A stretch of 13,920 nt of DNA from Candidatus Poseidoniales archaeon (GTDB lineage: Archaea > Thermoplasmatota > Poseidoniia > MGIII > CG-Epi1): assembly GCA_015658585.1 (NCBI GenBank), contig DQOP01000126.1, forward strand, positions 1 to 13,920, read 5' to 3'. Made by a program: the position numbers and the translations under genes. Below, piece after piece: positions 5,320 to 13,638 of this stretch; positions within the stretch are counted from its first letter, which is position 1, and each line of letters starts with the position of its first letter. Under the pieces are notes generated by a model. It did not search any database and was not told the origin of the DNA. It saw nothing but the letters and a program-made list of their open reading frames with translations.

Positions 5320-7110
5320 ATGTCTACACCAACCACTCCTGAATACCTGATTTCAAATGCTGAAAAGTATGCAAATGAACCAGCATTATCCTCCAAGAAC
5401 GATGCTGGGGAATGGGATACGACAACTTGGTCTGATTTTCTTGACCAGACAATGGGTGTGGCCAAGGCCCTTACAGCCATGGGTTTTGGTAAGGACGATA
5501 AGCTCAGTATCTATTCCTATAATCGTAAAGAATGGTATACGGCCTACGCAGCAGCAAATTTCTGTAATGGGGCGGCTGTTGGTGTTTACCACACCTGCTC
5601 TCCTAACGAAGTTGAATGGGTAGTCGGTAATTCAGATTCTAGGTTCGTATTTGTAGGACATAATCCGATGGATGGAGGAGACACTGGAAAGATGTGCTCC
5701 TATCGCCTTCATGAGGCCATGGATTCACTTGAAAAGGTCGAAGTGATTGTTGTAATGGATGGAGTTGATATGCCAGATCATCCAAAAGCCATCTCCTGGT
5801 CAGAGTTTGTTTCCAAAGGGGAGGGCGTTGATGATTCACGAATTCGAGACATCATTGCTGGAATTGATCCCTATGATACAGCCACTCTGATTTACACTTC
5901 AGGTACGACTGGAAATCCTAAGGGTGTTGAACTTACCTATGACAATATGGAGTATGAGATTGAAAAAGTATTGGAGATTCAGAGTTATGAACAAGGAAAT
6001 AAATACGTTTCATGGTTACCTTGTGCCCATGTATTTGGGCAATTGCTTGATAATCATGTATGGATTAGAGAAGCAATTCATATGTACGTAGCGGATAATC
6101 CTCTGCACGCAATTGATTACTGTAAAGAGGTTCAACCTCACCTTTTCATTGGTGTTCCAAGAATTTATGAGAAGGTTTATTCAAATCTGGTTGCAGGTTT
6201 AGGCGGAAAAGTCAAACTTCTCAAGGTCCCAATTTTAGGGGGCATTATCAAGAAGAAGGCAAAGCAGAAGATTGGTATGTCAAATTGTATTTATGCGATT
6301 ACCGGGGCAGCACCAATAAATCCAGATATCCTCAAACTCTTTCATTCCTTGGGTGTTCCCCTATTCGAAGGATATGGTATGACTGAGACCACAGCAGGCG
6401 CAACAATAGGTCACAAAGGAGCGAATAAGTTCGGTTCAGTTGGCAAGCTATTTGCAGGCGAGATTCGAATTGATAAACCTAATGATAAGGGAGACGGTGA
6501 GATCCAATTCCGTGGTAGACATGTAATGAAAGGTTATTACAAGAATCCCGAAGCGACAGCAGAGACAATGGACGGAGACTGGCTAAAATCTGGTGATTTA
6601 GGCCGTGTTGATAAAGATGGTTTTGTCTATGTCACTGGGCGTTTGAAAGAAATATATGTAAGTTCAGCTGGAAAGAACATAGCACCTCTTGTCATAGAGG
6701 AAACAATGAAGTCAATTCCCATTATTTCTCAATGTATGCTTGTAGGAGATAACCGAAATTTCTGCAGTGCGCTTTTCACACTTGATGTTGGTGCTATTCT
6801 CAGAGATAAACATGGCCTAGATGGTGCTACCGAGGTACCTAAGGATCCTAATGAACAAATTGCCAAACTAGAATCGCTTGGCTCGAAACTATCAGACTAT
6901 ACTGCGAGTCCTAAAATAAGGGCTGAATTAGATGCTCAGGTTCAGAAATTGAACCAAAGATTCAGCAATCCTGAGCAAGTTAAGAAGTTCACAATTCTCC
7001 CTCGAGATCTGAATGTGGATGAGGGTGAACTAACTCCAACTCTCAAGATACGCCGAAAACAAATTAATGAGAATTGGGCTAAAGAAATAGAAGCAATGTA
7101 CTCTGAATAG
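5320..7110 (+). CDS. Long-chain fatty acid-CoA ligase (AMP-forming acyl-CoA synthetase)
   Basis: Activates a fatty acid with ATP and CoA through an acyl-adenylate. The 596 residues follow the ANL-family plan: the ATP P-loop YTSGTTGNPKGV (192-203), the A5 motif EGYGMTET (350-357), the adenylate-binding Asp426 in SGDLGRVD, the hinge region GRLKEIYVSSAGKNIAP (440-456), and the C-terminal catalytic Lys576 in LTPTLKIRRK. The substitution-rich loop around 500-550 and the overall length resemble FAA1/bubblegum-type long-chain synthetases rather than acetyl-CoA synthetases. Chain-length specificity cannot be read from sequence. It opens a probable operon: the next gene starts 4 nt after its stop. In an archaeon with ether lipids it would serve fatty-acid breakdown or lipid remodelling, and exogenous fatty acids are the likely substrate. 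Confidence 0.95.
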   Translation: MSTPTTPEYLISNAEKYANEPALSSKNDAGEWDTTTWSDFLDQTMGVAKALTAMGFGKDDKLSIYSYNRKEWYTAYAAANFCNGAAVGVYHTCSPNEVEWVVGNSDSRFVFVGHNPMDGGDTGKMCSYRLHEAMDSLEKVEVIVVMDGVDMPDHPKAISWSEFVSKGEGVDDSRIRDIIAGIDPYDTATLIYTSGTTGNPKGVELTYDNMEYEIEKVLEIQSYEQGNKYVSWLPCAHVFGQLLDNHVWIREAIHMYVADNPLHAIDYCKEVQPHLFIGVPRIYEKVYSNLVAGLGGKVKLLKVPILGGIIKKKAKQKIGMSNCIYAITGAAPINPDILKLFHSLGVPLFEGYGMTETTAGATIGHKGANKFGSVGKLFAGEIRIDKPNDKGDGEIQFRGRHVMKGYYKNPEATAETMDGDWLKSGDLGRVDKDGFVYVTGRLKEIYVSSAGKNIAPLVIEETMKSIPIISQCMLVGDNRNFCSALFTLDVGAILRDKHGLDGATEVPKDPNEQIAKLESLGSKLSDYTASPKIRAELDAQVQKLNQRFSNPEQVKKFTILPRDLNVDEGELTPTLKIRRKQINENWAKEIEAMYSE

Positions 7111-7114
7111 ATTA

Positions 7115-7390
7115 ATGTTAAGATTAACATTCTTTCTAGCAGGATTTTTGGCAGTCTTGGATTTTTATTTAGCTGAATCAACACCAGTTCAGGTTGTTTC
7201 AGTTCTCTGTGTAATTGTCACCCTCGGAGTGGCTCTTCTCTGGCCTGATCCTTTGCCACTTCCACCTTCATTAGATTTGTGGTCCGAGGCTCCAGAGACA
7301 AAGGAGCGTGAGATGAAACACTGTCCTAATTGTGGCAAGACAGTTGACCAGAAATGGTCGATGTGCCCATATTGTTCGAAGAAGGTATGA
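7115..7390 (+). CDS. Small two-helix membrane protein with C-terminal zinc ribbon
   Basis: A 91-residue protein starting 4 nt after the acyl-CoA synthetase. Residues 3-20 and 25-43 are hydrophobic and probably form two membrane helices joined by a short AESTPVQ turn. A proline-rich linker (LLWPDPLPLPP) follows, then a charged stretch. The C-terminus carries a double-CxxC zinc ribbon, Cys70/Cys73 and Cys84/Cys87 (HCPNCGKTVDQKWSMCPYC), probably on the cytosolic side. Its stop overlaps the next gene's ATG by 4 nt (ATGA), so it is surely co-translated with the oxoprolinase. Similar zinc-ribbon tails are common in archaeal membrane proteins of unknown role. No function is assigned; the neighbours suggest some link to a membrane-associated metabolic step. 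Confidence 0.8.
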   Translation: MLRLTFFLAGFLAVLDFYLAESTPVQVVSVLCVIVTLGVALLWPDPLPLPPSLDLWSEAPETKEREMKHCPNCGKTVDQKWSMCPYCSKKV

Positions 7391-10300
7391 GCAAATGGTT
7401 TTTTGCAGTAGACAGAGGCGGGACTTTTACGGATATCATAGGAATCGATCCTTCAAACAACATTCATACCTCTAAAATTCTTTCGGAGTCTTCATCATAT
7501 TCTGACCCCGTAATTTCAGGCATACGTCAAATTCTGAATTTGCAATCAAGTGACAAAATACCTTCAGATAGAATAGAAAGAATACGTATTGGTACTACCG
7601 TAGCGACCAATGCTCTTCTTGAACGCAAAGGATCCAAGACAGCATTATTGATTACCTCTGGTTTTGTTGATCTTTTAGAAATAGGAAATCAGGCAAGACC
7701 TGAACTTTTTGATCTTTCAATAGTCAAACCGGAACAATTGTACCATTCAGTTTCCGAAGTTCATGAGCGCCTGGATGCTGAAGGCAACATAATTCTTGAA
7801 TTAGATGAAGAACGTTTAGGAAGAGATTTAAAAGATTTGTACAGTTCTGGAATTAAGTCTGTGGCAATTGTCCTGATGCATTCCTGGAAAAATCCGATGC
7901 ATGAAGAAAGGTGCTACGATGTAGCACACGAAATAGGATTCAAGAACATTTCGATTTCAAGTCGGATAATGCCAATAATCAAGATTGTTGGGCGGGGCCA
8001 AACAACAGTTGTTGACTCATATCTATATCCTATTCTTAGCCAATATATCTCGTCATTACGGAGTGAATTAGGAGAAATACCTATCGAGCTTATGCAAAGT
8101 TCAGGAGGATTAACAGATGATCTATCATTAACTGGTAAAGATGCAATACTGTCAGGTCCAGCAGGGGGAGTCATAGGTTCAGCGGCAGTTGGAAACGCAA
8201 ATAATCTTGATTGCATAATCGGCTTTGACATGGGAGGGACATCAACCGATGTTTCCAGGTATGATGGTAGTTTTACCAGAGTAACTGAACTAGAGGCTGG
8301 TGGAATAACTTTTCAAACTTCTAGTCTGGATATCAAAACCGTAGCTGCTGGTGGCGGATCTTTACTATGGTTTGATGGTCGAAAACTACAGGTTGGACCG
8401 GAGTCAGCCGGTGCCAATCCAGGGCCGGTTTGTTATGGTCTTGATGGGAAGTTAACGCTTACAGACGCCAATTTGCTTCTCGGGCGAATAAATCCTGATT
8501 TTTTCCCTCAAGTATTTGGTCCAGAGCAGAATCAGAAATTGAATACAAGCGAGTCTGAAGATAATTTTGAAAACTTGAGGTCCGAGGTCAATAAGAGTAC
8601 CTTATCATCCCTCTCATCAGAAGAGTTAGCCCTTGGTTTTGTCGATATAGCCAACGAGAAAATGGCAGGAGCAATTAAGGAAATATCTGTTTCTCGCGGT
8701 TATGATGTTAGGGAGCATGCACTTGTATGCTTTGGAGGAGCGGCCCCCCAGCATTGTTGTGGGATAGCTAGAATCCTTGGAATCAAGCGAATAGTAATTC
8801 ATCCACTTTCCAGCCTCCTTTCAGCTTATGGAATTGCGAATTCTAAGCAATTTAGATATGGTCTTAGATCCATGGTGCTGAAATTTGACTCACAATCACA
8901 TGCAGAAGCCTTGTCTGGGATTCAGTCATTGGAATCTCCCCTGATTGAGGAAATTCAGAAGCTTGGTGTATCTCCAGACAATATTACCAAGAAACATTTT
9001 ATGGATTTACGTGTTGCAGGCACAGATAGTACTATTACAATTCCATGTTCCAATTTTGACCAGATGGTTGGATCCTTTGAAGAGAGGCACAGAAACTTAT
9101 TTGGTTTTTCACCCTCCGGAGAGTTAGAAATTGCCAACATCCGAGTCGAAGTCTCCGGCAGCAGGACGGAAATTGAAGAGCAGAAACCTAATCCTGATTT
9201 ATCCAGACCAGCCACGATTGGTCAATCAGAGGTGTATTTCAACCATCAATTTATGAGCACTTCCATCTATTCAAGGGATTCCTTGCCCGAAGGATTTGAA
9301 TTGGCTGGACCTGCGATGATAACTGACCTCAATTCAACTATAGTAATTGAACCTGGATTTACAGCTGGTATCAATGGGTTTGGGCATATTGTCATTGATC
9401 AAAAGACGTTTCATAAATCACAGATCACAACAGAAAAGGACCCAGTTTCCTTGGAGATCTTCAATAATCTATTCATGAGTATAGCTGAGCAAATGGGTTT
9501 TACCCTGAAGAACACGGCCCATTCTGTCAATATTAAGGAGAGACTTGATTTTTCTTGCGCACTTTTTGACGACGAAGGTAATCTGGTCGCCAATGCACCC
9601 CATGTCCCTGTGCATCTGGGTGCTATGGGTGAATCTGTGAAATCAATTATTGCCTCTAATGAAGGTAGAATGAAAGATGGTGATTTCTATCTGATCAATA
9701 ATCCTCATAAGGGTGGTTCACACCTGCCCGATCTGACGGTTATCTCTCCAGTTTTCTCAGGTTCACAAGAACCAATATTCTATGCAGCAAGTAGAGGCCA
9801 TCATGCAGATATTGGAGGCATAACACCAGGTTCAATCCCCCCATTCTCGACCTCGATTCACGAGGAGGGAATCATAATAGATAATTTTCGGATTGTCGAG
9901 AACGGAATATTGAAGGAAAAAGAGTTTGAGGATTTGATGCGTTCTTCTGAAAATCCAGCTAGAAACATAGAAGAAAGAAAACATGACATCAATGCCCAGA
10001 TTGCCGCGGTCAGAAAGGGTATTTTGGAAATAGATGGTTTAATCGAAAAATATGGTCTACCAACAGTTCAAGCTTACATGGGATATATCCGGGAAAACTC
10101 GGCAGAAGCGATGAGCGATGCTTTGGAAGAATATCTTGGTGATGAGGGAAGCAAGGAAAGCAGTTTTGAGGATTTTCTGGATGATGGAGCAAAGATAGCG
10201 GTAAATATTAAGGTGATGAAGCGAGAAGACAGGGTTCCTTCTTTCCATGCAGTAGTTGATTTTAATGGTACCAGCCCTCAGATGGAGAACAATCTGAATG

Positions 10301-11010
10301 CTCCAATCGCAGTTACTAAAGCAGCAGTGTTGTACGTTTTTAGGCTTCTGATCAATAAGGATATTCCTCTTAATTCGGGATGTCTAGACCAAATTGAGAT
10401 AATCATCCCCGATGGTTCCTTGTTGAACCCAGATGATAACGCTGCCGTGGTTGGAGGTAATGTTGAGACCTCACAGCGCATTACCGATGTCTTGCTGGGT
10501 GCTCTGGGGATTGCAGCTGCTTCGCAGGGGACAATGAACAATTTTGTGTTCGGTCCCGCTGATGACTCCGGGAATCAGTATTACGAAACGATAGCTGGAG
10601 GTTCAGGAGCAACTGAAGGTAGTGACGGCGCCTCGGCCGTCCAAGTCCATATGACCAATACGAGATCTACAGATCCTGAAATTCTTGAGCATCGGTTTAG
10701 GGAGATCAGGCTTGAATCATTCAGAATTCGTCACGGTTCAGGCGGTGATGGAAAAAACAAGGGTGGTGATGGCGTCATACGCGAGATTAATTTTCTGGAA
10801 CCAAGAAAAGTATCAATAGTCTCGGAAAGACGCAAAATTCCTCCTTACGGTGTTTCTGGTGGTGAACCTGCTTCCTGTGGTTCCAACCTTCTTAGGAAAG
10901 TATCAGGTGAGGAGATTGATTTAGGAGGTAAGGTTGAGAGGATTATTGAGTCTGGGGAGACTGTGATTATCAACACCCCCGGTGGTGGAGGTTTTGGTTC
11001 CAAAATCTGA
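7387..11010 (+). CDS. Fused HyuA-HyuB protein, ATP-dependent 5-oxoprolinase-like
   Basis: A 1207-residue fusion of the hydantoinase/oxoprolinase A and B subunits, close to the length of single-chain 5-oxoprolinase. The likely reaction is ATP-driven opening of 5-oxoproline to glutamate; N-methylhydantoin or a related cyclic amide is the alternative. HyuA half (1 to about 680): GGTFTDI (11-17), [13 protein letters not shown], the actin-like ATPase loop [11 protein letters not shown] (279-289), [23 protein letters not shown] and CFGGAAPQH (about 448-456). HyuB half (about 685-1207): [44 protein letters not shown] (near 805), [11 protein letters not shown] and the Gly-rich end TPGGGGFGS. The frame is open 33 nt further upstream, but the ATG at 7387 is chosen: it overlaps the preceding stop as ATGA, follows a GAAGGT, and homology starts at once. 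No frame break is seen. Confidence 0.92.
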   Translation: MSKWFFAVDRGGTFTDIIGIDPSNNIHTSKILSESSSYSDPVISGIRQILNLQSSDKIPSDRIERIRIGTTVATNALLERKGSKTALLITSGFVDLLEIGNQARPELFDLSIVKPEQLYHSVSEVHERLDAEGNIILELDEERLGRDLKDLYSSGIKSVAIVLMHSWKNPMHEERCYDVAHEIGFKNISISSRIMPIIKIVGRGQTTVVDSYLYPILSQYISSLRSELGEIPIELMQSSGGLTDDLSLTGKDAILSGPAGGVIGSAAVGNANNLDCIIGFDMGGTSTDVSRYDGSFTRVTELEAGGITFQTSSLDIKTVAAGGGSLLWFDGRKLQVGPESAGANPGPVCYGLDGKLTLTDANLLLGRINPDFFPQVFGPEQNQKLNTSESEDNFENLRSEVNKSTLSSLSSEELALGFVDIANEKMAGAIKEISVSRGYDVREHALVCFGGAAPQHCCGIARILGIKRIVIHPLSSLLSAYGIANSKQFRYGLRSMVLKFDSQSHAEALSGIQSLESPLIEEIQKLGVSPDNITKKHFMDLRVAGTDSTITIPCSNFDQMVGSFEERHRNLFGFSPSGELEIANIRVEVSGSRTEIEEQKPNPDLSRPATIGQSEVYFNHQFMSTSIYSRDSLPEGFELAGPAMITDLNSTIVIEPGFTAGINGFGHIVIDQKTFHKSQITTEKDPVSLEIFNNLFMSIAEQMGFTLKNTAHSVNIKERLDFSCALFDDEGNLVANAPHVPVHLGAMGESVKSIIASNEGRMKDGDFYLINNPHKGGSHLPDLTVISPVFSGSQEPIFYAASRGHHADIGGITPGSIPPFSTSIHEEGIIIDNFRIVENGILKEKEFEDLMRSSENPARNIEERKHDINAQIAAVRKGILEIDGLIEKYGLPTVQAYMGYIRENSAEAMSDALEEYLGDEGSKESSFEDFLDDGAKIAVNIKVMKREDRVPSFHAVVDFNGTSPQMENNLNAPIAVTKAAVLYVFRLLINKDIPLNSGCLDQIEIIIPDGSLLNPDDNAAVVGGNVETSQRITDVLLGALGIAAASQGTMNNFVFGPADDSGNQYYETIAGGSGATEGSDGASAVQVHMTNTRSTDPEILEHRFREIRLESFRIRHGSGGDGKNKGGDGVIREINFLEPRKVSIVSERRKIPPYGVSGGEPASCGSNLLRKVSGEEIDLGGKVERIIESGETVIINTPGGGGFGSKI

Positions 11011-11016
11011 CCTCAA

Positions 11017-11026
11017 AACTTTTATG
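11017..11026 (+). promoter_or_regulatory. TATA-like box of the subtilase gene
   Basis: AACTTTTATG lies in the 35-nt gap after the oxoprolinase stop, centred about 24 nt before the ATG at 11046. It would let the subtilase be transcribed separately as a leaderless mRNA, while read-through from the upstream operon remains possible. Confidence 0.45.
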
Positions 11027-11045
11027 GTGAGCATGTTATCGTGAA

Positions 11046-13136
11046 ATGATGCGAAGACTGAATGTTGTTATGATTGTCGCCTTTTTTGTCTTTTCAACTC
11101 TTCCAACATCTGGCTCTAACTTGGAACCTGGATCAGAAGTTTATCTCTCTGAGATTCCCAAAGTCAAGACTAATGAATGGCGGGAATCCTCATGGTGGGA
11201 AACGACAATTCGAGATTTGAACCGTAATGGGATAGTAGATTGGCTCGAGCCTCTTGAAGACGAATATCAGGTTGGCGTATCTTTCGTTTCGCAACCAACT
11301 GATGAAGATCTGCAAGCTCTGGTCGACTTAGGCTTGGAAGTCAGATATCATCTGACTTCGGTAAATGCCCTTCTTCTGGGCTTTGTTGAACCAGATTTGT
11401 ACCCACAGATTTCTCAGCTTTCAGGTGTAGTAATGATTGAACCTTATGGAAGCGTGGTGTTCTATGGTGACGTCCAAACACCTGCTGTCAAGGCCAGTAA
11501 TTCCTCAGTTTATCCAGAAGGAGCCTGGGATCTCGGATTTACGGGTAAAGGAGTCAATATTGCTATTGTTGATACTGGAATTGACAATGAACATCCGGGA
11601 CTTGAAGGCAAATTTGTTGCAGGTTTTGATGCAGTCTGTACTGATGATCCACTTTGTTTGGCATCTCTTCAGGAGGATGACGGAAGTTTTGATCCGGATG
11701 ATCAGAATCAGCATGGAACTGCGTGTTCAGGCATGGCTACGAGTACAGGCCTTCTGTCCGGTGGTGAGAAAACCAATTTCACTGGAGCTGCACCGGATGC
11801 CAAGCTAGTTGATGTCAGAATCGGAACTGCATTCGGGGCTGGACCTTTTGAGAATTACATACTTGAGCAAGAATTTTACGAATCTGCTATGAATGGCATT
11901 CAGTGGGTAATTGATAACAAAGATACAGCATGGCCCGGAGCAGAAAACGAGAGTTATGGTATAGATGTAATTTCTTTATCCTGGGGAATCACCTCGCATG
12001 AGGATGGTGGTTCAGATGGAACAGACATGTTCTCAAGAATATTGGATGAGGCCACTTTGGCAGGCATTGCTGTTTCAGTGGCTGCAGGAAACAGTGGGTC
12101 TGATAATGATGGATTGTCTGGGATGGGTGCATCCAGTCTTTCGATTACGGTCGGAGCACTTGATGACAAGAATACAATAGATCGTGTTGATGATGGTATT
12201 GCTTCATATTCCAGTCGTGGCCCTCGCAAGGACAACAATGATGGCAACCCTTACGATGAGATGAAACCGGATATCTCAGCACCAGGAACAAATATAGTCC
12301 AGGCAGAGGCCTGCTATGCTAGTGGAAGTTGCTACAATAGGATCCCTGGTCAGGATGCCTCAGATAATGGATATAGTGGCCGAGGTAGTGGAACGTCCTA
12401 CGCAACCCCTTCAATTTCAGGAATAATTGCATTGGTACTAGAGGCCAATCCAGATTTGAATCCACTTGAGGTTCGGGAGATACTCCGCCTAACCGCAGAA
12501 AGAAAGGAAACACTTTCCTCTGCAGATGGAGAAGGTGTAGAGGATGGACCATGGGCAACGGAGCCAGATCTGGATCCCTACTGGAATCGCCATTTTGGGT
12601 GGGGTATGGTTGATGCCCATGCAGCCGTAAAAGCCGCGCTTGCGAATACTGACACTGAGAATCTTAACGTAGACTTACAGACCTATATCACTAATCAAGT
12701 AAGTGGCACTGAGTTTACAACATTTAGTGGAATCTCTTGGGCCAGAACTGATTCTATTGAGAAAGTGGAATACAGTTTGGATGGTAAGTCATGGAAAGAA
12801 GTTCAATACGAGAGCGGTTCTAATGCGTCCATATACCTTAATTGGGTCATTTCACTTGACACTGAAGAATTGGCATTTACTGGTGACCATGTCCTATTAG
12901 TGAGATCCGCTGGTGGAAATGGGACTCATTCCATTGCTGACCATTCAGAATTCTATGCTTATGGTGAATCGGCAGAAATGAAGAACGATCGGATGCTTGC
13001 GATTTTTGTTGTGGTTGGAACTCTAATCCTGTCTGTTGTTGGTGTTACAGCCTTCCGGAAGAAGTTATTCACCGAGAAAGCTGTGAAAACTAGTAAGGGA
13101 GCTATAAGAAAAGTAAAAGGGGGTTCATCTAAATGA
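11046..13136 (+). CDS. Exported, membrane-anchored subtilisin-like serine protease (S8)
   Basis: A 696-residue secreted endopeptidase. Residues 1-23 form a signal peptide (MMRR, hydrophobic core, TSGS). Residues about 25-150 are a prodomain with an I9-like segment (VSFVSQPTDEDLQALVDLGL). It includes an EF-hand/dockerin-like loop, DLNRNGIVDWLE (57-68), likely to bind calcium. The catalytic domain spans about 155-535: Asp176 (IVDTGID), His223 (NQHGTACSG), oxyanion Asn349 (AAGNSG) and Ser451 (GSGTSYATPS). Cys198/204 and Cys423/429 may pair as disulfides. Residues about 540-640 look like a beta-sandwich domain, and 650-669 form a C-terminal membrane anchor followed by a Lys-rich cytosolic tail. 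It is probably displayed on the cell surface to digest external protein. The reading frame is intact and all catalytic residues are present. Confidence 0.95.
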   Translation: MMRRLNVVMIVAFFVFSTLPTSGSNLEPGSEVYLSEIPKVKTNEWRESSWWETTIRDLNRNGIVDWLEPLEDEYQVGVSFVSQPTDEDLQALVDLGLEVRYHLTSVNALLLGFVEPDLYPQISQLSGVVMIEPYGSVVFYGDVQTPAVKASNSSVYPEGAWDLGFTGKGVNIAIVDTGIDNEHPGLEGKFVAGFDAVCTDDPLCLASLQEDDGSFDPDDQNQHGTACSGMATSTGLLSGGEKTNFTGAAPDAKLVDVRIGTAFGAGPFENYILEQEFYESAMNGIQWVIDNKDTAWPGAENESYGIDVISLSWGITSHEDGGSDGTDMFSRILDEATLAGIAVSVAAGNSGSDNDGLSGMGASSLSITVGALDDKNTIDRVDDGIASYSSRGPRKDNNDGNPYDEMKPDISAPGTNIVQAEACYASGSCYNRIPGQDASDNGYSGRGSGTSYATPSISGIIALVLEANPDLNPLEVREILRLTAERKETLSSADGEGVEDGPWATEPDLDPYWNRHFGWGMVDAHAAVKAALANTDTENLNVDLQTYITNQVSGTEFTTFSGISWARTDSIEKVEYSLDGKSWKEVQYESGSNASIYLNWVISLDTEELAFTGDHVLLVRSAGGNGTHSIADHSEFYAYGESAEMKNDRMLAIFVVVGTLILSVVGVTAFRKKLFTEKAVKTSKGAIRKVKGGSSK

Positions 13137-13598
13137 ATTTTTCTTCTCGTGCTCCAGTAGCCATTCCTTGGCTCCGGGATTACCAGACCAGCCGGTGACA
13201 TTGTTCTTGCCTACTACGCGGTGACAGGGGATGATTACAGGTATTTTATTTCTTGCACATGCACTTCCCACAGCCCGGTATGCCTTGGGTCTTCCAATCT
13301 CGAAAGCGATATCTGAGTAAGTCCTTGTCTCACCTAGAGGTATTCTCATTAGACTCTTCCATACGTTTTTCTGAAATTGGGTGCCCTGCATCTGGACTTT
13401 GATTCCCAGAGAGTTGGTTTTACCTGAGAAATAGTTATCCAATTGTTTGATGGTTTCATCTGCAAATGAATCAAGTTGAAACTTATCGGCTCCCTTCTTT
13501 GGAGAAGCTACAGTTGCCCACTTTATTCCGACAACTTTCTGGTTATGAATTGAGATTATCAAAGGACCAACTGGAGAGTTGTAAACCAATTCCGACAT
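13125..13598 (-). CDS. ogt: Methylated-DNA-[protein]-cysteine S-methyltransferase (O6-alkylguanine-DNA alkyltransferase)
   Basis: A suicide DNA-repair protein that takes the alkyl group from O6-alkylguanine onto its own cysteine. The 157 residues hold an N-terminal RNase-H-like part and the conserved C-terminal domain: Tyr94 (TYSDIA), Arg108 (arginine finger, RPKAYRAVG), the Asn117 hinge, the acceptor Cys125 in IIPCHRVVG, and Glu151 in WLLEHE. There is no AraC-type DNA-binding domain, so it is the stand-alone Ogt/MGMT form. The last four codons with the stop overlap the convergent subtilase by 12 bp (13125-13136). A TATA-like box 27 nt upstream of the ATG suggests a leaderless mRNA from a promoter region shared with the divergent gene. 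Confidence 0.96.
   Translation of the reverse strand: MSELVYNSPVGPLIISIHNQKVVGIKWATVASPKKGADKFQLDSFADETIKQLDNYFSGKTNSLGIKVQMQGTQFQKNVWKSLMRIPLGETRTYSDIAFEIGRPKAYRAVGSACARNKIPVIIPCHRVVGKNNVTGWSGNPGAKEWLLEHEKKNSFR
13137..13145 (+). terminator. T-rich tract after the subtilase
   Basis: AATTTTTCTT-like sequence directly after the subtilase stop is a candidate archaeal T-tract terminator. It lies inside the 3' end of the opposite-strand alkyltransferase gene. On the minus strand, TTTTACTTTTCTT just past that gene's stop could serve the same role in the other direction. Confidence 0.35.
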
Positions 13599-13609
13599 TA
13601 TAGGTAAGT

Positions 13610-13616
13610 CTTAAAT
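13610..13616 (+). promoter_or_regulatory. TATA-like box of the terminal membrane-protein gene
   Basis: CTTAAAT is centred about 26 nt before the GTG at 13639. It is one of two boxes packed into the 40-bp gap between divergent genes. Confidence 0.4.
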
Positions 13617-13620
13617 CAAT

Positions 13621-13630
13621 ACTTAATAAT
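13621..13630 (-). promoter_or_regulatory. TATA-like box of the alkyltransferase gene
   Basis: The minus strand reads ATTATTAAGT, centred about 27 nt before the ATG at 13598. It lies only 4 bp from the opposite-strand box, so binding of TBP/TFB for the two genes is probably mutually exclusive. Confidence 0.45.
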
Positions 13631-13638
13631 ATCTCCGA

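Noticed and set aside
7354..7386. An 11-codon upstream extension of the oxoprolinase
   Set aside because: It reads through the zinc-ribbon codons of the preceding gene in another frame and has no family similarity; ATG at 7387 in an ATGA overlap is better.
7914..8231. A 105-codon minus-strand frame inside the oxoprolinase
   Set aside because: It is antisense to the conserved HyuA half; its length is expected by chance within a long GC-moderate gene.
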